Of a stretch of DNA of 64,000 nucleotides, positions 18,238-27,619 are shown piece after piece. The DNA is taken from contig DIYF01000177.1 in assembly GCA_002427745.1 (NCBI GenBank), positions 62,001 to 126,000 of the forward strand, in the 5' to 3' direction. This DNA is from Roseivirga sp. UBA6061 (GTDB lineage: Bacteria > Bacteroidota > Bacteroidia > Cytophagales > Cyclobacteriaceae). A model generated the notes under the pieces. That model was not told the origin of the DNA. It saw nothing but the letters and a program-made list of their open reading frames with translations, and searched no databases. A program made the translations under genes and the position numbers. Each line of letters begins with the position of its first letter. The stretch's first letter is position 1.

Positions 18238-19203
18238 ATGACCGAAGTACAGTCTGAGGTGGCCCTTGCCGACCGCTTTTTTCAAGATTTTAAAAATCTC
18301 AAACAAGAAATATCGAAGGTAATTGTAGGACAGGACGAGGTGGTCAACCTGCTCCTGACTTCAGTCTTTTGCCAGGGACACAGCCTTTTAGTAGGTGTAC
18401 CCGGTCTGGCCAAAACCCTTCTGATTCAGACTGTAGCTTCTGCCCTGGACCTGAGCTTTAACAGAATCCAGTTTACTCCAGACCTGATGCCTTCTGATAT
18501 ATTGGGAGCGGAAACACTGGACAAAGACCGGAACTTCAAGTTTATCAAAGGCCCTATTTTCGCAAACATCATCCTGGCTGATGAGATCAACAGAACTCCT
18601 CCCAAAACACAGGCAGCCCTGCTTGAGTCTATGCAGGAATATTCTGTAACCATTGCAGGCCAGCATTACCCTCTGGATAAGCCCTTCTTTGTACTGGCCA
18701 CCCAGAACCCGATAGAGCAGGAAGGAACCTATCCTCTTCCTGAGGCACAGCTTGACCGCTTCCTGTTCAATATTGAATTGAGTTACCCTGATTTCCAGTC
18801 TGAGGTGGATATCGTCAAAAACACGACCACCGATGAGCAAAAGACGGTTAACAGTGTATTGAGTGGTGAACAGGTACTAGCTTATCAGCATTTGGTAAGA
18901 AAGGTGCCCGTAGCCGACAATGTGGTGGAATATGCCGTAAGACTTGTGCACAAAACAAGAAATGCCAGTGCTGAGGCTCCGGGAATCACTAAAGAATACA
19001 TCGAATGGGGTGCGGGACCAAGGGCCTCTCAAAACCTGATTATCGCAGCCAAATGCAACGCCTTACTTAACGGTAAGTATTCTCCGGATATTGAAGATGT
19101 AAAAGCGGTGGCTCACCCTATTCTGAGACACAGGATTGTGAGAAACTTTAAAGCTGAAGCCGAAGGAATCACCATCGACAAGCTCATTTCAGATTTACTC
19201 TGA
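18238..19203 (+). CDS. moxR: MoxR-family AAA+ ATPase
   Basis: A 321-residue cytoplasmic AAA+ protein thought to act as a chaperone-like regulator or metal-insertion factor. Walker A is GVPGLAKT, Walker B is ILADEINRTPP, and sensor 1 is FVLATQNPIEQEGTYPLPEA. The C-terminal lid ends HPILRHRIVRNF, typical of MoxR. It follows surA by 5 bp. The usual partners (DUF58 and VWA/BatA proteins) do not follow: the next gene is convergent and unrelated, so here MoxR is linked to the SurA cluster. Confidence 0.93.
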   Translation: MTEVQSEVALADRFFQDFKNLKQEISKVIVGQDEVVNLLLTSVFCQGHSLLVGVPGLAKTLLIQTVASALDLSFNRIQFTPDLMPSDILGAETLDKDRNFKFIKGPIFANIILADEINRTPPKTQAALLESMQEYSVTIAGQHYPLDKPFFVLATQNPIEQEGTYPLPEAQLDRFLFNIELSYPDFQSEVDIVKNTTTDEQKTVNSVLSGEQVLAYQHLVRKVPVADNVVEYAVRLVHKTRNASAEAPGITKEYIEWGAGPRASQNLIIAAKCNALLNGKYSPDIEDVKAVAHPILRHRIVRNFKAEAEGITIDKLISDLL

Positions 19204-19224
19204 TATTCCAGAAGATTTTTAGGA

Positions 19225-20082
19225 TTACTCGTAGTCGTAGAAGCCTTTACCACTTTTACGGCCGTGATGACCTGCATCTACTTTCTGCTCCTGAATACGC
19301 GAGGGCCTGAATTTGCCATCCTGATGGAAGGCATGAAACATAGAGGTCGTTACCGAAAAGTTAGTATCCACTCCTATCAGATCCATTAGACGAAAGGGGC
19401 CCATACGAAAGCCCGAAGCCTCAACAAGCCTGTCTATAGCACCTACATCGGCTACACCTTCCTCCAGCACCTTAAGTCCCTCTACATAAAAATGCCTGGC
19501 CACTCTGTTCACAATAAAGCCGGGGGCATCTTTGGCCATAACAGGTACCTTGCCTAGTTTTTTTGCCAGATCACTTATCAGCTCAGCTACCTCCGGGTTT
19601 GTGGCAGCTCCGGAAATAACCTCCACCAACTTCATAATATGAGCCGGATTGAAAAAGTGCATACCAACAAACTGCCCGGGTCTCTCCAGTGCCGCTCCTA
19701 TTCGCGTTATCGGAATAGACGAAGTATTGGAAGCCAGTATGGTAGCAGGGCCATTCAGGGCCTCAAGCTTCTTAAAAAGCGATTGTTTGATGTCGAGCTT
19801 TTCTATGATCGCTTCAATTACAACATCCGCTTTCAGGTCATCAAAATCAGATGAAAACCGGATATTGTTAAGTGTGCTGCCCTTTTGCTCAGTCGTCACT
19901 TTTCCACGCTCGATTCCTTTGTCAAGGTTACGCGTAATCAGCTTTCTGGCCGTAATCAACATGTCAGCATTGATATCATACAGAACCACAGTAAAATCAG
20001 CCATGGCACAAATCTGAGCAATGCCCTGCCCCATAGTACCTGCTCCGACAATGGCAATTCTTTTGATATCAGTGAGCTTCAT
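19225..20082 (-). CDS. 3-hydroxyacyl-CoA (3-hydroxybutyryl-CoA) dehydrogenase
   Basis: A 285-residue NAD(P)-dependent enzyme that interconverts 3-hydroxyacyl-CoA and 3-oxoacyl-CoA. The Rossmann motif is GAGTMGQGIAQICA. The dehydrogenase signature includes SNTSSIPITRIGAA, GMHFFNPAHIMKLVEV with the catalytic His, and APGFIVNRV. Single-domain length fits short-chain (Hbd/PaaH-type) enzymes in fatty-acid or amino-acid breakdown. Its start is 5 bp after the pheS stop, so both may share a promoter although their roles are unrelated. Confidence 0.92.
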   Translation of the reverse strand: MKLTDIKRIAIVGAGTMGQGIAQICAMADFTVVLYDINADMLITARKLITRNLDKGIERGKVTTEQKGSTLNNIRFSSDFDDLKADVVIEAIIEKLDIKQSLFKKLEALNGPATILASNTSSIPITRIGAALERPGQFVGMHFFNPAHIMKLVEVISGAATNPEVAELISDLAKKLGKVPVMAKDAPGFIVNRVARHFYVEGLKVLEEGVADVGAIDRLVEASGFRMGPFRLMDLIGVDTNFSVTTSMFHAFHQDGKFRPSRIQEQKVDAGHHGRKSGKGFYDYE

Positions 20083-20087
20083 AGAAT

Positions 20088-21107
20088 CTAAAGTGAGTTA
20101 AACTGCTTTAAAAAGCGAATGTCATTTTCTGTAAAAAGTCTCAGGTCCTTAATGCCGTAACGCAACATGGTGATCCGTTCAATCCCCATACCAAAGGCGA
20201 ACCCGCTGTAGACTTCAGGATCGATACCACAATTAGCAAGTACATTCGGGTCAACCATACCTGAACCACCAATCTCTACCCAACCTGTATGTTTACAGAT
20301 ATTACAGCCCTCGCCATGACAGATCTGGCATGAAATATCGATCTCGGCACTTGGCTCCGTAAAAGGGAAATAAGAAGGTCTGAACCGAACCTGCGTGTCT
20401 TTCGTGTACATTTCCTTGGCAAAATGATATAGTGTTTGCTTCAGATCGGCAAAGGAAACTCCCTTATCTACATAGAGTCCTTCCATCTGGTGGAACACAC
20501 AATGTGCTCTGGCAGAGATGGCTTCATTTCTAAAAACTCTTCCGGGAGACAGTGTTCTGATAGGAGGTTTCTCGTTTTCCATCACTCTTATCTGCACTGA
20601 AGATGTATGCGTCCTCAGGGCAATGTCAGGGTTTTTCTCTATGAAGAAGGTATCCTGCATTTCACGAGCGGGATGATTTTCAGGGAAGTTCAGGGCCGTA
20701 AAGTTGTGCCAGTCATCCTCAATCTCGGGCCCGGATGATACATTGAACCCGATTCTCTCGAAAATTTCTATAAAGCGCTGCCTTGTAGCTGTAAGCGGAT
20801 GTATCGAGCCAAACTCAGAATGCAGTGGAGGCAAGGTCAGATCAGCGTGATCCTCAGTCTCTCCCTTACCAGCAGCCAGTGAATCAATATGTTCCTGAAA
20901 CTTAGCCTGAGCCAGATTTTTCAGCTCATTCACCTGCTGCCCGTAGGCCTTCTTTTCCTCATTGGGCACATTCCTCATGGCCGAGAACAAATCCCCGATT
21001 ACATTCTTACGGCCGATGAATCGCATTCTGAATTGTTCCAGCGCTTCAGCATCCGACACCTGACTATTCTCCAGTTCCAGTCTTATTTCTTCCAGTTGGT
21101 TGGCCAT
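20088..21107 (-). CDS. pheS: Phenylalanine--tRNA ligase alpha subunit
   Basis: A 339-residue class II aminoacyl-tRNA synthetase subunit; with PheT it charges tRNA-Phe. It has an N-terminal coiled coil (residues 1-85), then GSIHPLTATRQRFIEIF, motif 2 (TLSPGRVFRNEAISARAH), and motif 3 (GFAFGMGIERITMLRYGI). A CxxC pair cluster (CQICHGEGCNICKHTGW) is visible before motif 3. pheT is not adjacent in this window, a split arrangement seen in many Bacteroidota. A TAnnTTTG element on the minus strand lies 20 bp upstream. Confidence 0.96.
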   Translation of the reverse strand: MANQLEEIRLELENSQVSDAEALEQFRMRFIGRKNVIGDLFSAMRNVPNEEKKAYGQQVNELKNLAQAKFQEHIDSLAAGKGETEDHADLTLPPLHSEFGSIHPLTATRQRFIEIFERIGFNVSSGPEIEDDWHNFTALNFPENHPAREMQDTFFIEKNPDIALRTHTSSVQIRVMENEKPPIRTLSPGRVFRNEAISARAHCVFHQMEGLYVDKGVSFADLKQTLYHFAKEMYTKDTQVRFRPSYFPFTEPSAEIDISCQICHGEGCNICKHTGWVEIGGSGMVDPNVLANCGIDPEVYSGFAFGMGIERITMLRYGIKDLRLFTENDIRFLKQFNSL

Positions 21108-21126
21108 GCCTTAGAATTTTAGAGCA

Positions 21127-21134
21127 CAAAAATA
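21127..21134 (-). promoter_or_regulatory. -7 promoter element of pheS (TATTTTTG)
   Basis: An exact TAnnTTTG match on the minus strand, 20 bp before the pheS ATG, predicting a short leader. It is divergent from the galE element 33 bp away. No TTG at -33 was seen. Confidence 0.6.
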
Positions 21135-21166
21135 ACATAGCTTATTTATTAATGAGTGAGACGGGC

Positions 21167-21174
21167 TATTTTTG
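21167..21174 (+). promoter_or_regulatory. -7 promoter element of galE (TATTTTTG)
   Basis: An exact TAnnTTTG match 17 bp before the galE ATG at 21191, predicting a leader of roughly 10 bases. It also argues against the longer in-frame start at 21152. Confidence 0.6.
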
Positions 21175-21190
21175 TGACCAACAATTGCTT

Positions 21191-22201
21191 ATGAACATTC
21201 TAGTGACAGGCGGAGTGGGTTTCATCGGGTCTCATACCGTGGTGGAGCTTCACAATTCAGGTTATACCCCCATCATCGTAGATAACCTGTCTAACTCCAA
21301 TGAAGGCGTGCTGAAGGGCCTTAAAAAGATAACGGGAAAGGATTTCAGGTTATACAAGGCAGATTGTAATGATCGTCAGGCACTGGAAGAAGTATTCAGG
21401 GAAAATAAGATTGAGGGAGTTATCCACTTTGCCGCCTCTAAAGCCGTAGGGGAATCTGTAGAAAAGCCCCTCTTTTATTATCAGAACAATGTGGGTTCTC
21501 TGATGGTGCTCCTGGAGTTGATGAAAAAATATGACTGCGGATCACTCATTTTCTCCTCTTCCTGTACCGTATATGGCCAGCCGGATCAACTCCCCGTAAC
21601 AGAAGCCACACCTAAAAAACCGGCAGAGTCTCCATATGGAAATACAAAGCAAATCTGTGAGGAGATTATTGAAGACATCACGAAAACTCAAAAATCTGTG
21701 AGAGCTGTGGCCCTGCGTTACTTCAACCCGATAGGGGCCCATCCTACAGGCTATATTGGAGAATTACCGCTTGGTACTCCCAGCAATCTGGTGCCCTTTA
21801 TGATCCAGAGTGCTGCAGGAGTCAGAGGTCCTTTGACTGTGTTCGGAGACGATTATGATACACAGGACGGCACATGTATCAGAGATTACATTCATGTGGT
21901 AGACCTGGCCAAGGCTCATGTTGCCAGCATGGAATATCTGGCAAAGAACCCGGAACAGACTTTTGACATTTTCAATCTTGGCACGGGACGCGGCAACTCA
22001 GTTCTGGAGATTGTGGAAACCTTTAAAAAAGTCAGCGGAGCTCCTCTTGAATATATCATAGGACCAAGAAGAGCCGGAGATGTGGAGAAGATATTTGCCA
22101 ACGTTGCCAAATCTAAAGATCTGCTTGGCTGGCAGACAGAGTTAAGCCTTGAAGAATCACTGACTGATGCGTGGAACTGGCAACTCCGGTTGGGCAGTTG
22201 A
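21191..22201 (+). CDS. galE: UDP-glucose 4-epimerase
   Basis: A 336-residue extended SDR enzyme that interconverts UDP-glucose and UDP-galactose. The NAD motif is GGVGFIGSH at residues 8-16, the catalytic Ser is in FSSSCTVYG and the YxxxK pair in SPYGNTKQ. GalE-specific stretches RYFNPIGAHPTGYIGE and DGTCIRDYIHV are intact, so the identity is well supported. It starts a run of nucleotide-sugar genes (ugd, UDP-glucuronate decarboxylase) feeding the polysaccharide loci to the right. Confidence 0.95.
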   Translation: MNILVTGGVGFIGSHTVVELHNSGYTPIIVDNLSNSNEGVLKGLKKITGKDFRLYKADCNDRQALEEVFRENKIEGVIHFAASKAVGESVEKPLFYYQNNVGSLMVLLELMKKYDCGSLIFSSSCTVYGQPDQLPVTEATPKKPAESPYGNTKQICEEIIEDITKTQKSVRAVALRYFNPIGAHPTGYIGELPLGTPSNLVPFMIQSAAGVRGPLTVFGDDYDTQDGTCIRDYIHVVDLAKAHVASMEYLAKNPEQTFDIFNLGTGRGNSVLEIVETFKKVSGAPLEYIIGPRRAGDVEKIFANVAKSKDLLGWQTELSLEESLTDAWNWQLRLGS

Positions 22202-22209
22202 GGCCAATT

Positions 22210-22284
22210 TCTAATAATCTAAAAAAGAAGGCTTTTCAACTGTATTTTCTGTACAATCAGCTAAATTCGCCTTCAATTATTAGA
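22210..22284 (+). other. Nested inverted repeats upstream of ugd
   Basis: Two nested perfect stems can pair: TCTAATAAT (22210-22218) with ATTATTAGA (22276-22284), and inside them GAAGGC (22227-22232) with GCCTTC (22269-22274). They enclose a 36-base loop. The structure lies between galE and ugd and could be a galE transcript end or a leader structure. No long T tract follows. Confidence 0.4.
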
Positions 22285-22320
22285 GACGCCCAGATATTTG
22301 AATCAAAAAAATTTTAGAAA

Positions 22321-23634
22321 ATGAAAATAGCGGTAGTTGGAACTGGATACGTAGGCCTGGTAACAGGAACCTGTTTTGCCGAAGTTGGTATTGAGGTTAC
22401 ATGTATTGACATAGACGAGAAGAAAATCGAGGGTCTGAAAAAGGGTGTTATGCCTATTTATGAGCCCGGGCTCGAAACCATGGTTACCAAAAACTATGAG
22501 AAGGGTCGTCTCAAATTTTCTACAAGCCTTGCAGAGAGCATTCAAGGTTGTGAAGCAGCATTTATAGCAGTAGGTACACCTCCCGGTGAAGATGGCAGTG
22601 CCGATCTTCAGTATGTGCTGGCCGTAGCGACCGAGATAGGAAAAAACATGAACGACTACATGGTTGTAGTTACGAAAAGTACAGTTCCGGTAGGCACAGC
22701 AGAAAAAGTAAAAGGCGCTGTTCAGTCAGCACTTGACGCACGAGAGTCTTCTCTGAATTTTGACATTGCGTCTAATCCGGAATTTCTGAAAGAAGGAGCT
22801 GCTATTCAGGATTTTCTCAAGCCTGACCGCATCGTAGTAGGTGTAGAATCAGAGCAAGCTGAAAATATCATGAAAAAGCTTTATAAGCCATTTCTGCTCA
22901 ATGGACATCCAACCATTTTTATGGATGTGCCTTCTGCTGAAATGACAAAGTATGCGGCTAACTCTATGCTTGCTACTAAAATCAGCTTCATGAACGATAT
23001 CGCCAACCTGTGCGAAATCATGGGAGCTAATGTAAACATGGTAAGAAAGGGCATCGGTACAGATAACCGAATTGGTAACAAGTTCATTTATCCCGGAGTG
23101 GGCTACGGAGGTTCTTGTTTCCCGAAAGATGTGAAAGCCCTTATTAAAACAGCTGAAGAAAACGGATATTCTATGTCTGTTTTGAAAGCTGTGGAAGATG
23201 TAAACGAAAGACAAAAATCCGTGATGGTGAACAAAGTGGAATCACACTTTGGAAAAGATTTGACCGGACTGACTTTTGCTGTCTGGGGCCTTTCGTTCAA
23301 ACCTAAAACTGATGATATGAGGGAAGCTCCTTCCATCGTCATCATTAATTCGCTCCTTGCAGCAGGAGCTAAGGTAAAGGCCTATGACCCAATTGCTATG
23401 GAAGAGGCCAAACATGACCTGAAAGACACTATTACCTACTCAAAAGATGGCTATGACGCCCTGATTGATGCAGATGCGCTCCTTTTGGTAACAGAGTGGC
23501 CTGAGTTCCGAATTCCTAATTTTGACGTCATGGAACGACTCATGAAACAGAAAGTGGTTTTTGACGGACGTAACATCTATGATAAGAAAGAGCTCAACAC
23601 GCTCGGTTTTGACTATTACGGCATAGGAATCTGA
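22321..23634 (+). CDS. ugd: UDP-glucose 6-dehydrogenase
   Basis: A 437-residue enzyme that oxidises UDP-glucose to UDP-glucuronate with two NAD+. Its three-domain order is an N-terminal Rossmann fold ([19 protein letters not shown]), a central dimer domain, and a C-terminal UDP-binding domain ([19 protein letters not shown]). The catalytic Cys266 sits in YGGSCFPKD. Its stop overlaps the next gene's ATG (TGATG), so UDP-glucuronate production is translationally coupled to its decarboxylation. Confidence 0.96.
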   Translation: MKIAVVGTGYVGLVTGTCFAEVGIEVTCIDIDEKKIEGLKKGVMPIYEPGLETMVTKNYEKGRLKFSTSLAESIQGCEAAFIAVGTPPGEDGSADLQYVLAVATEIGKNMNDYMVVVTKSTVPVGTAEKVKGAVQSALDARESSLNFDIASNPEFLKEGAAIQDFLKPDRIVVGVESEQAENIMKKLYKPFLLNGHPTIFMDVPSAEMTKYAANSMLATKISFMNDIANLCEIMGANVNMVRKGIGTDNRIGNKFIYPGVGYGGSCFPKDVKALIKTAEENGYSMSVLKAVEDVNERQKSVMVNKVESHFGKDLTGLTFAVWGLSFKPKTDDMREAPSIVIINSLLAAGAKVKAYDPIAMEEAKHDLKDTITYSKDGYDALIDADALLLVTEWPEFRIPNFDVMERLMKQKVVFDGRNIYDKKELNTLGFDYYGIGI

Positions 23635-24617
23635 TGGAAAGGATATTAATCACAGGGGCCGCGGGTTTTCTGGGATCACACTTGTGTGATCGGTTTGTCA
23701 AGGAGGGTTTTCATGTAATTGGTATGGACAACCTGATTACAGGACACCTGTCTAACATTGAACACCTGCTGCCTCTGGAGAACTTCGAGTTTCATCATCA
23801 TGATGTCTCAAAATTTGTACACGTAGCGGGCAAACTCGACTACATCCTGCATTTCGCCTCTCCCGCCAGTCCTATTGACTATCTGAAGATTCCGATTCAG
23901 ACGCTCAAGGTGGGTTCATTGGGCACGCACAATTTACTCGGACTAGCCCGCGTAAAGAAAGCACGTATGCTCATTGCCTCTACTTCTGAGGTTTATGGAG
24001 ATCCGCTCGTGCATCCACAAACTGAGGAGTACTATGGCAACGTAAATCCTGTGGGCCCCAGAGGAGTATACGATGAGGCAAAACGCTTTCAGGAAGCCAT
24101 CACCATGGCTTATCACACTTATCATGGCCTAGAAACCCGGATAGTAAGAATCTTTAATACTTATGGTCCGCGCATGAGGCTGAATGACGGCAGAGTCCTT
24201 CCTGCCTTCATTGGTCAGGCCCTGAGAGGAGAAGATCTGACTGTTTTTGGTGACGGATCTCAAACCAGGTCTTTCTGTTATGTGAGCGATCAGGTGGATG
24301 GTATTTTCAGGCTGTTGATGTCTGACTATGCTCACCCGGTAAACATTGGCAACCCTGATGAAATAACGATCCTTCAGTTCGCTGAGGAAATTATCAAGCT
24401 TACAGGAACAGACCAAAAGGTTATCTTCAAGGACCTGCCAAAAGATGACCCGATGCAGCGACAGCCTAACATTACGAAGGCCAGAGAAATTTTGGGTTGG
24501 TCTCCGAAAATCAGTCGTTCGGAAGGACTCGCTATCACCTACGAATACTTCAAATCGCTTCCTGAAGAAAAATTATTTCAAAAAGACCATAAAGATTTCA
24601 AGGCTTATAAGAGTTAA
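23634..24617 (+). CDS. uxs: UDP-glucuronate decarboxylase (UDP-xylose synthase type)
   Basis: A 327-residue extended SDR protein that would convert UDP-glucuronate to UDP-xylose with internal NAD recycling. The NAD motif is [14 protein letters not shown], with YxxxK in [12 protein letters not shown]. The family stretches [33 protein letters not shown] and [17 protein letters not shown] are all present. They match UXS rather than the related RmlB, GalE or ArnA domains. Overlap with ugd supports the pathway reading. Confidence 0.93.
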   Translation: MERILITGAAGFLGSHLCDRFVKEGFHVIGMDNLITGHLSNIEHLLPLENFEFHHHDVSKFVHVAGKLDYILHFASPASPIDYLKIPIQTLKVGSLGTHNLLGLARVKKARMLIASTSEVYGDPLVHPQTEEYYGNVNPVGPRGVYDEAKRFQEAITMAYHTYHGLETRIVRIFNTYGPRMRLNDGRVLPAFIGQALRGEDLTVFGDGSQTRSFCYVSDQVDGIFRLLMSDYAHPVNIGNPDEITILQFAEEIIKLTGTDQKVIFKDLPKDDPMQRQPNITKAREILGWSPKISRSEGLAITYEYFKSLPEEKLFQKDHKDFKAYKS

Positions 24618-24657
24618 TAGTACAACTAGTTGTCCTTTATTTGGGTCTTAGTACTGT

Positions 24658-26070
24658 ATGCGGTCAAAACTCAAGCTTCTTTTAGTCTTTGGGCTAATCT
24701 CTCATGGCCTTTCAGGTTATCAACATCAGGCAGAGCAGGACTCTGTTTCTGAAGGTCATAGTATATCTGTTAGTCAAAGTGCGGTAATATCAGGGAAGAA
24801 AACACTCCCCTACTGGCTGGTTTCTAACAATAGCTCCAGACTTCTGGATGAAAGCTACCTCGGTCTGTGGACGGACATCAATGTGACGAAAGCTTCCACC
24901 AGCAATGATGGCCTGGACTACTTCTATGGTCTGGAGGGCAGTGCCTTTGGTGGTAGCAATCTCAACTTCTCTCTGGTACAAGCCTATGCAGGTGCGCACT
25001 TCAGGTCAATTGACCTTCGCTTTGGCTTCAAAGAAGAGTTTTTCGGGGTGAATGATTCCACACTGAGTATTGGCAATCTGTTTTATGGTAACAATGCCAG
25101 ACCTATTCCCAAACTGGTTGTGAAAACCACAGGCTGGACGAAGGTCCCTTTCCTTGAGAGCTTCCTGAGTTTCCAGGCCTATCTGGCCCATGGCTGGCTG
25201 GAAGAAGACAGGCACCAGAGTAATGCCTTGCTACATCAAAAGTACTTTTATCTGAGATGGAGCTTTTTTAAACGAAAACTCCTTATAACAGGCGGCCTGC
25301 ATCATAGCGCCCAATGGGCAGGTGAGAACATTGAGCAGGGAACCACACAACCTACAGGACTTCAAAACTATTTAAGGATACTTTTTGCTTCCAGTGGTGG
25401 TAGTGGTGCCGACCAGAATGATCAGCTCAACGCCCTGGGTAATCACCTGGGGAGCTATGATCTGAGTGCCTCCTTCAGATTCAAAAAATTTACCGTAAGA
25501 AACTACTGGCAGTTTCTCTGGGAAGATAAATCAGGCCTTACTCCTTTCAACTGGAGAGACGGCTTAGTAGGCATCAGTGTCAAGTCGAATGAAAGCAAAG
25601 GTATCGTTAGCGGATTCAACCTGGAAATTATAAGAACCAACGGACAGGATGCGGTGAAGTATGCAGACGATGGTACACAGATCATTGAACCAGACAACTT
25701 CTTTAATAATACCATTTACCGCTCTGGCTGGACTTTCCGACAGAGAGTCATCGGAAACCCTGTTTTTCTGATACTCAACCCGGGAGCCCGATCAAACTGG
25801 CTCGTTAAAAACATGATCAATGGCCATAATATAGGCCTCGAAGGAAGGATTGGTCAATTCAACTACCGCCTTAATTACAGGTACTTTAAAAACAGAGGCA
25901 TTTTCAGAGAAACCTTCTCCCCTGCCCTTGAATCAAAAAGTATTGGCGGAGACATACAACTGCCACTGAAAAAGTCCAGCTTAAGACTCAGGGGAGTTCT
26001 GGAATGGGGTAACTATCCTGGTAAAAATGCCGGCTTTATCTTTAGTTATATCAGACACCTCAGCTTCTGA
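24658..26070 (+). CDS. Wzi-type capsule assembly outer-membrane protein
   Basis: A 470-residue predicted outer-membrane beta-barrel with an N-terminal signal (MRSKLKLLLVFGLISHGLSG). Visible family-like stretches are FYGNNARPIPKL, LAHGWLEEDRHQSNALLHQK and LNALGNHLGSYDLS; they recur in the protein encoded at 27620-29149. Such proteins are thought to hold or organise capsular polysaccharide at the cell surface. It follows uxs by 40 bp and probably ends the galE-ugd-uxs unit. It has no obvious terminator and faces the convergent WcaJ-type gene. Confidence 0.83.
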   Translation: MRSKLKLLLVFGLISHGLSGYQHQAEQDSVSEGHSISVSQSAVISGKKTLPYWLVSNNSSRLLDESYLGLWTDINVTKASTSNDGLDYFYGLEGSAFGGSNLNFSLVQAYAGAHFRSIDLRFGFKEEFFGVNDSTLSIGNLFYGNNARPIPKLVVKTTGWTKVPFLESFLSFQAYLAHGWLEEDRHQSNALLHQKYFYLRWSFFKRKLLITGGLHHSAQWAGENIEQGTTQPTGLQNYLRILFASSGGSGADQNDQLNALGNHLGSYDLSASFRFKKFTVRNYWQFLWEDKSGLTPFNWRDGLVGISVKSNESKGIVSGFNLEIIRTNGQDAVKYADDGTQIIEPDNFFNNTIYRSGWTFRQRVIGNPVFLILNPGARSNWLVKNMINGHNIGLEGRIGQFNYRLNYRYFKNRGIFRETFSPALESKSIGGDIQLPLKKSSLRLRGVLEWGNYPGKNAGFIFSYIRHLSF

Positions 26071-26139
26071 GTAGCCAATACCGCGTAATTCAATTATAAT
26101 ACTGCTAAGGGAAGATATAGCCGCTGATAGTCAGGTTGA

Positions 26140-27522
26140 TCAATATGCCAGATCCTGACCTCTTATCAATGCATAAACCGTAAGAAAGATGATCTTAACA
26201 TCCAGCCAGAAAGACCAGTTCTGCAAGTAAAATCTGTCAAGTCTGACTCGGGAATTCATTTGATAATAGTCCACTATTTCCCCTCTGTACCCCATAGCCT
26301 GTGCCAGACCGGTAACTCCGGGTTTTGAGGCATGTCTTCTTGAGAATTTTTCAATTCTCGACTCATAGGAGTGATTGAGAGATAATGGGTGCGGCCTTGG
26401 CCCCACAATCGACATATTACCAATCAGAACATTAAAAAACTGCGGGAACTCATCAAGACTGGTTTTCCTCAAAAAGGCGCCAAACCTGGTTACACGAGGG
26501 TCATCCTTGCTAGCCCAGAGCACATCCGCCTCGCTGTTCATAATCATGGTTCTGAATTTATAGCAATAAAAGGGAGTATTTCCCTTGCCATGCCTCAGCT
26601 GTTTAAAAAGAACCGGTCCTCTGGACTCAAGCTTGATGATCAATCCAAAAAGCGGATACATCCAACTCATAACGAATAAGATCATCAGAAAGGAGAATAC
26701 AAGATCGAAAGCTCTTTTTACTACCGTATTCCAGACACTGTCTAGTGGTAGGTTATTGACATCAACAACCGGTACAGCTCCAAAGCGTTTGAGGCTAAAA
26801 GTCTTGACAAAATCTGTTCTGAACTCAGGCAACAATTTTACCTTAATCAGAGAGTTGTCTGCCTTCTCAATGATCTTATTCAGTGTAGATCTGTCGACTT
26901 TTTCACTGATATAAAGGAAATCAGTATGAGACAAATCACCTGAAAGCAGGTCATCTATACTGCCCACCAGCGGGTACTTGTCTTTTTTCTCAACCCCTTC
27001 TCCCAAAGCGTAAAATCCTTTACAGCGAATACCATAATGGGGCTTCTTCGAAAGTACATCATACAGGTTGAAGGTCAGCTGATCGTAACCTACGATAGAT
27101 GCATAACGAATATTTCCACCAAAGGCCCGGTAACGGTCCAGAATCAAGTGAACAAAAACACGGTAAATGGTTATCCAGACAAAGAGGAGCAATACCAGAG
27201 ACATCATAAAATGCCTGCTTATAGCATCACCGGCAATAAAGAGCCACCCCAAAGAAATAAGAGAGACAAATATAAAAGCACTGGAAAAGGCTTTCTTAAA
27301 CGTACTGTAATAGCTGACAGCTCTGCCTATTTTAAAATCACGTTTGAAATAGGACAATACGGGCCAGATCACCACATATGCCAGGAAGGTTCCTGTGTAA
27401 GGTGACTCCAGAATAAAAGATCCGAAGGCTATATAAAAAGCAGAGAAAAACAAGACGGAGATGACCAAAATCTCTCCGGTGATAAACAATAGGGGGAAAT
27501 ATTTATTAAATCTCTTTTTCAC
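26140..27522 (-). CDS. WcaJ-type undecaprenyl-phosphate sugar phosphotransferase
   Basis: A 460-residue polyisoprenyl-phosphate hexose-1-phosphate transferase that starts repeat-unit synthesis on the lipid carrier at the inner membrane. It has four to five N-terminal membrane helices, a Rossmann-like CoA-binding-type middle domain and a C-terminal catalytic domain. The catalytic part shows [40 protein letters not shown] and [10 protein letters not shown]. The start codon is GTG at 27522 because a stop lies just upstream in frame. A promoter-like TATCTTTG lies 54 bp before it. A second, unrelated initiator (WecA-like, 44444-45571) is also in the window. Confidence 0.93.
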   Translation of the reverse strand: MKKRFNKYFPLLFITGEILVISVLFFSAFYIAFGSFILESPYTGTFLAYVVIWPVLSYFKRDFKIGRAVSYYSTFKKAFSSAFIFVSLISLGWLFIAGDAISRHFMMSLVLLLFVWITIYRVFVHLILDRYRAFGGNIRYASIVGYDQLTFNLYDVLSKKPHYGIRCKGFYALGEGVEKKDKYPLVGSIDDLLSGDLSHTDFLYISEKVDRSTLNKIIEKADNSLIKVKLLPEFRTDFVKTFSLKRFGAVPVVDVNNLPLDSVWNTVVKRAFDLVFSFLMILFVMSWMYPLFGLIIKLESRGPVLFKQLRHGKGNTPFYCYKFRTMIMNSEADVLWASKDDPRVTRFGAFLRKTSLDEFPQFFNVLIGNMSIVGPRPHPLSLNHSYESRIEKFSRRHASKPGVTGLAQAMGYRGEIVDYYQMNSRVRLDRFYLQNWSFWLDVKIIFLTVYALIRGQDLAY

Positions 27523-27575
27523 TTCAGCACAAGCTCAGTTGAGTTTTATTTCATCTGAGATTATTTACATTGACA

Positions 27576-27607
27576 CAAAGATAGGAAAGTCGATAAAAGA
27601 ACCTCAA
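27576..27607 (-). promoter_or_regulatory. Promoter of the WcaJ-type gene
   Basis: The minus strand carries TTG (27607-27605), a 21-base spacer and TATCTTTG (27583-27576), an exact match to the Bacteroidota TTG / TAnnTTTG pattern, 54 bp before the start codon. Confidence 0.65.
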
Positions 27608-27619
27608 TTGCTCAATTAT

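Noticed and set aside
24622..24633. 12-bp palindrome ACAACTAGTTGT between uxs and the Wzi-type gene
   Set aside because: Short A/T-rich palindromes occur by chance; no second copy or partner regulator was seen.
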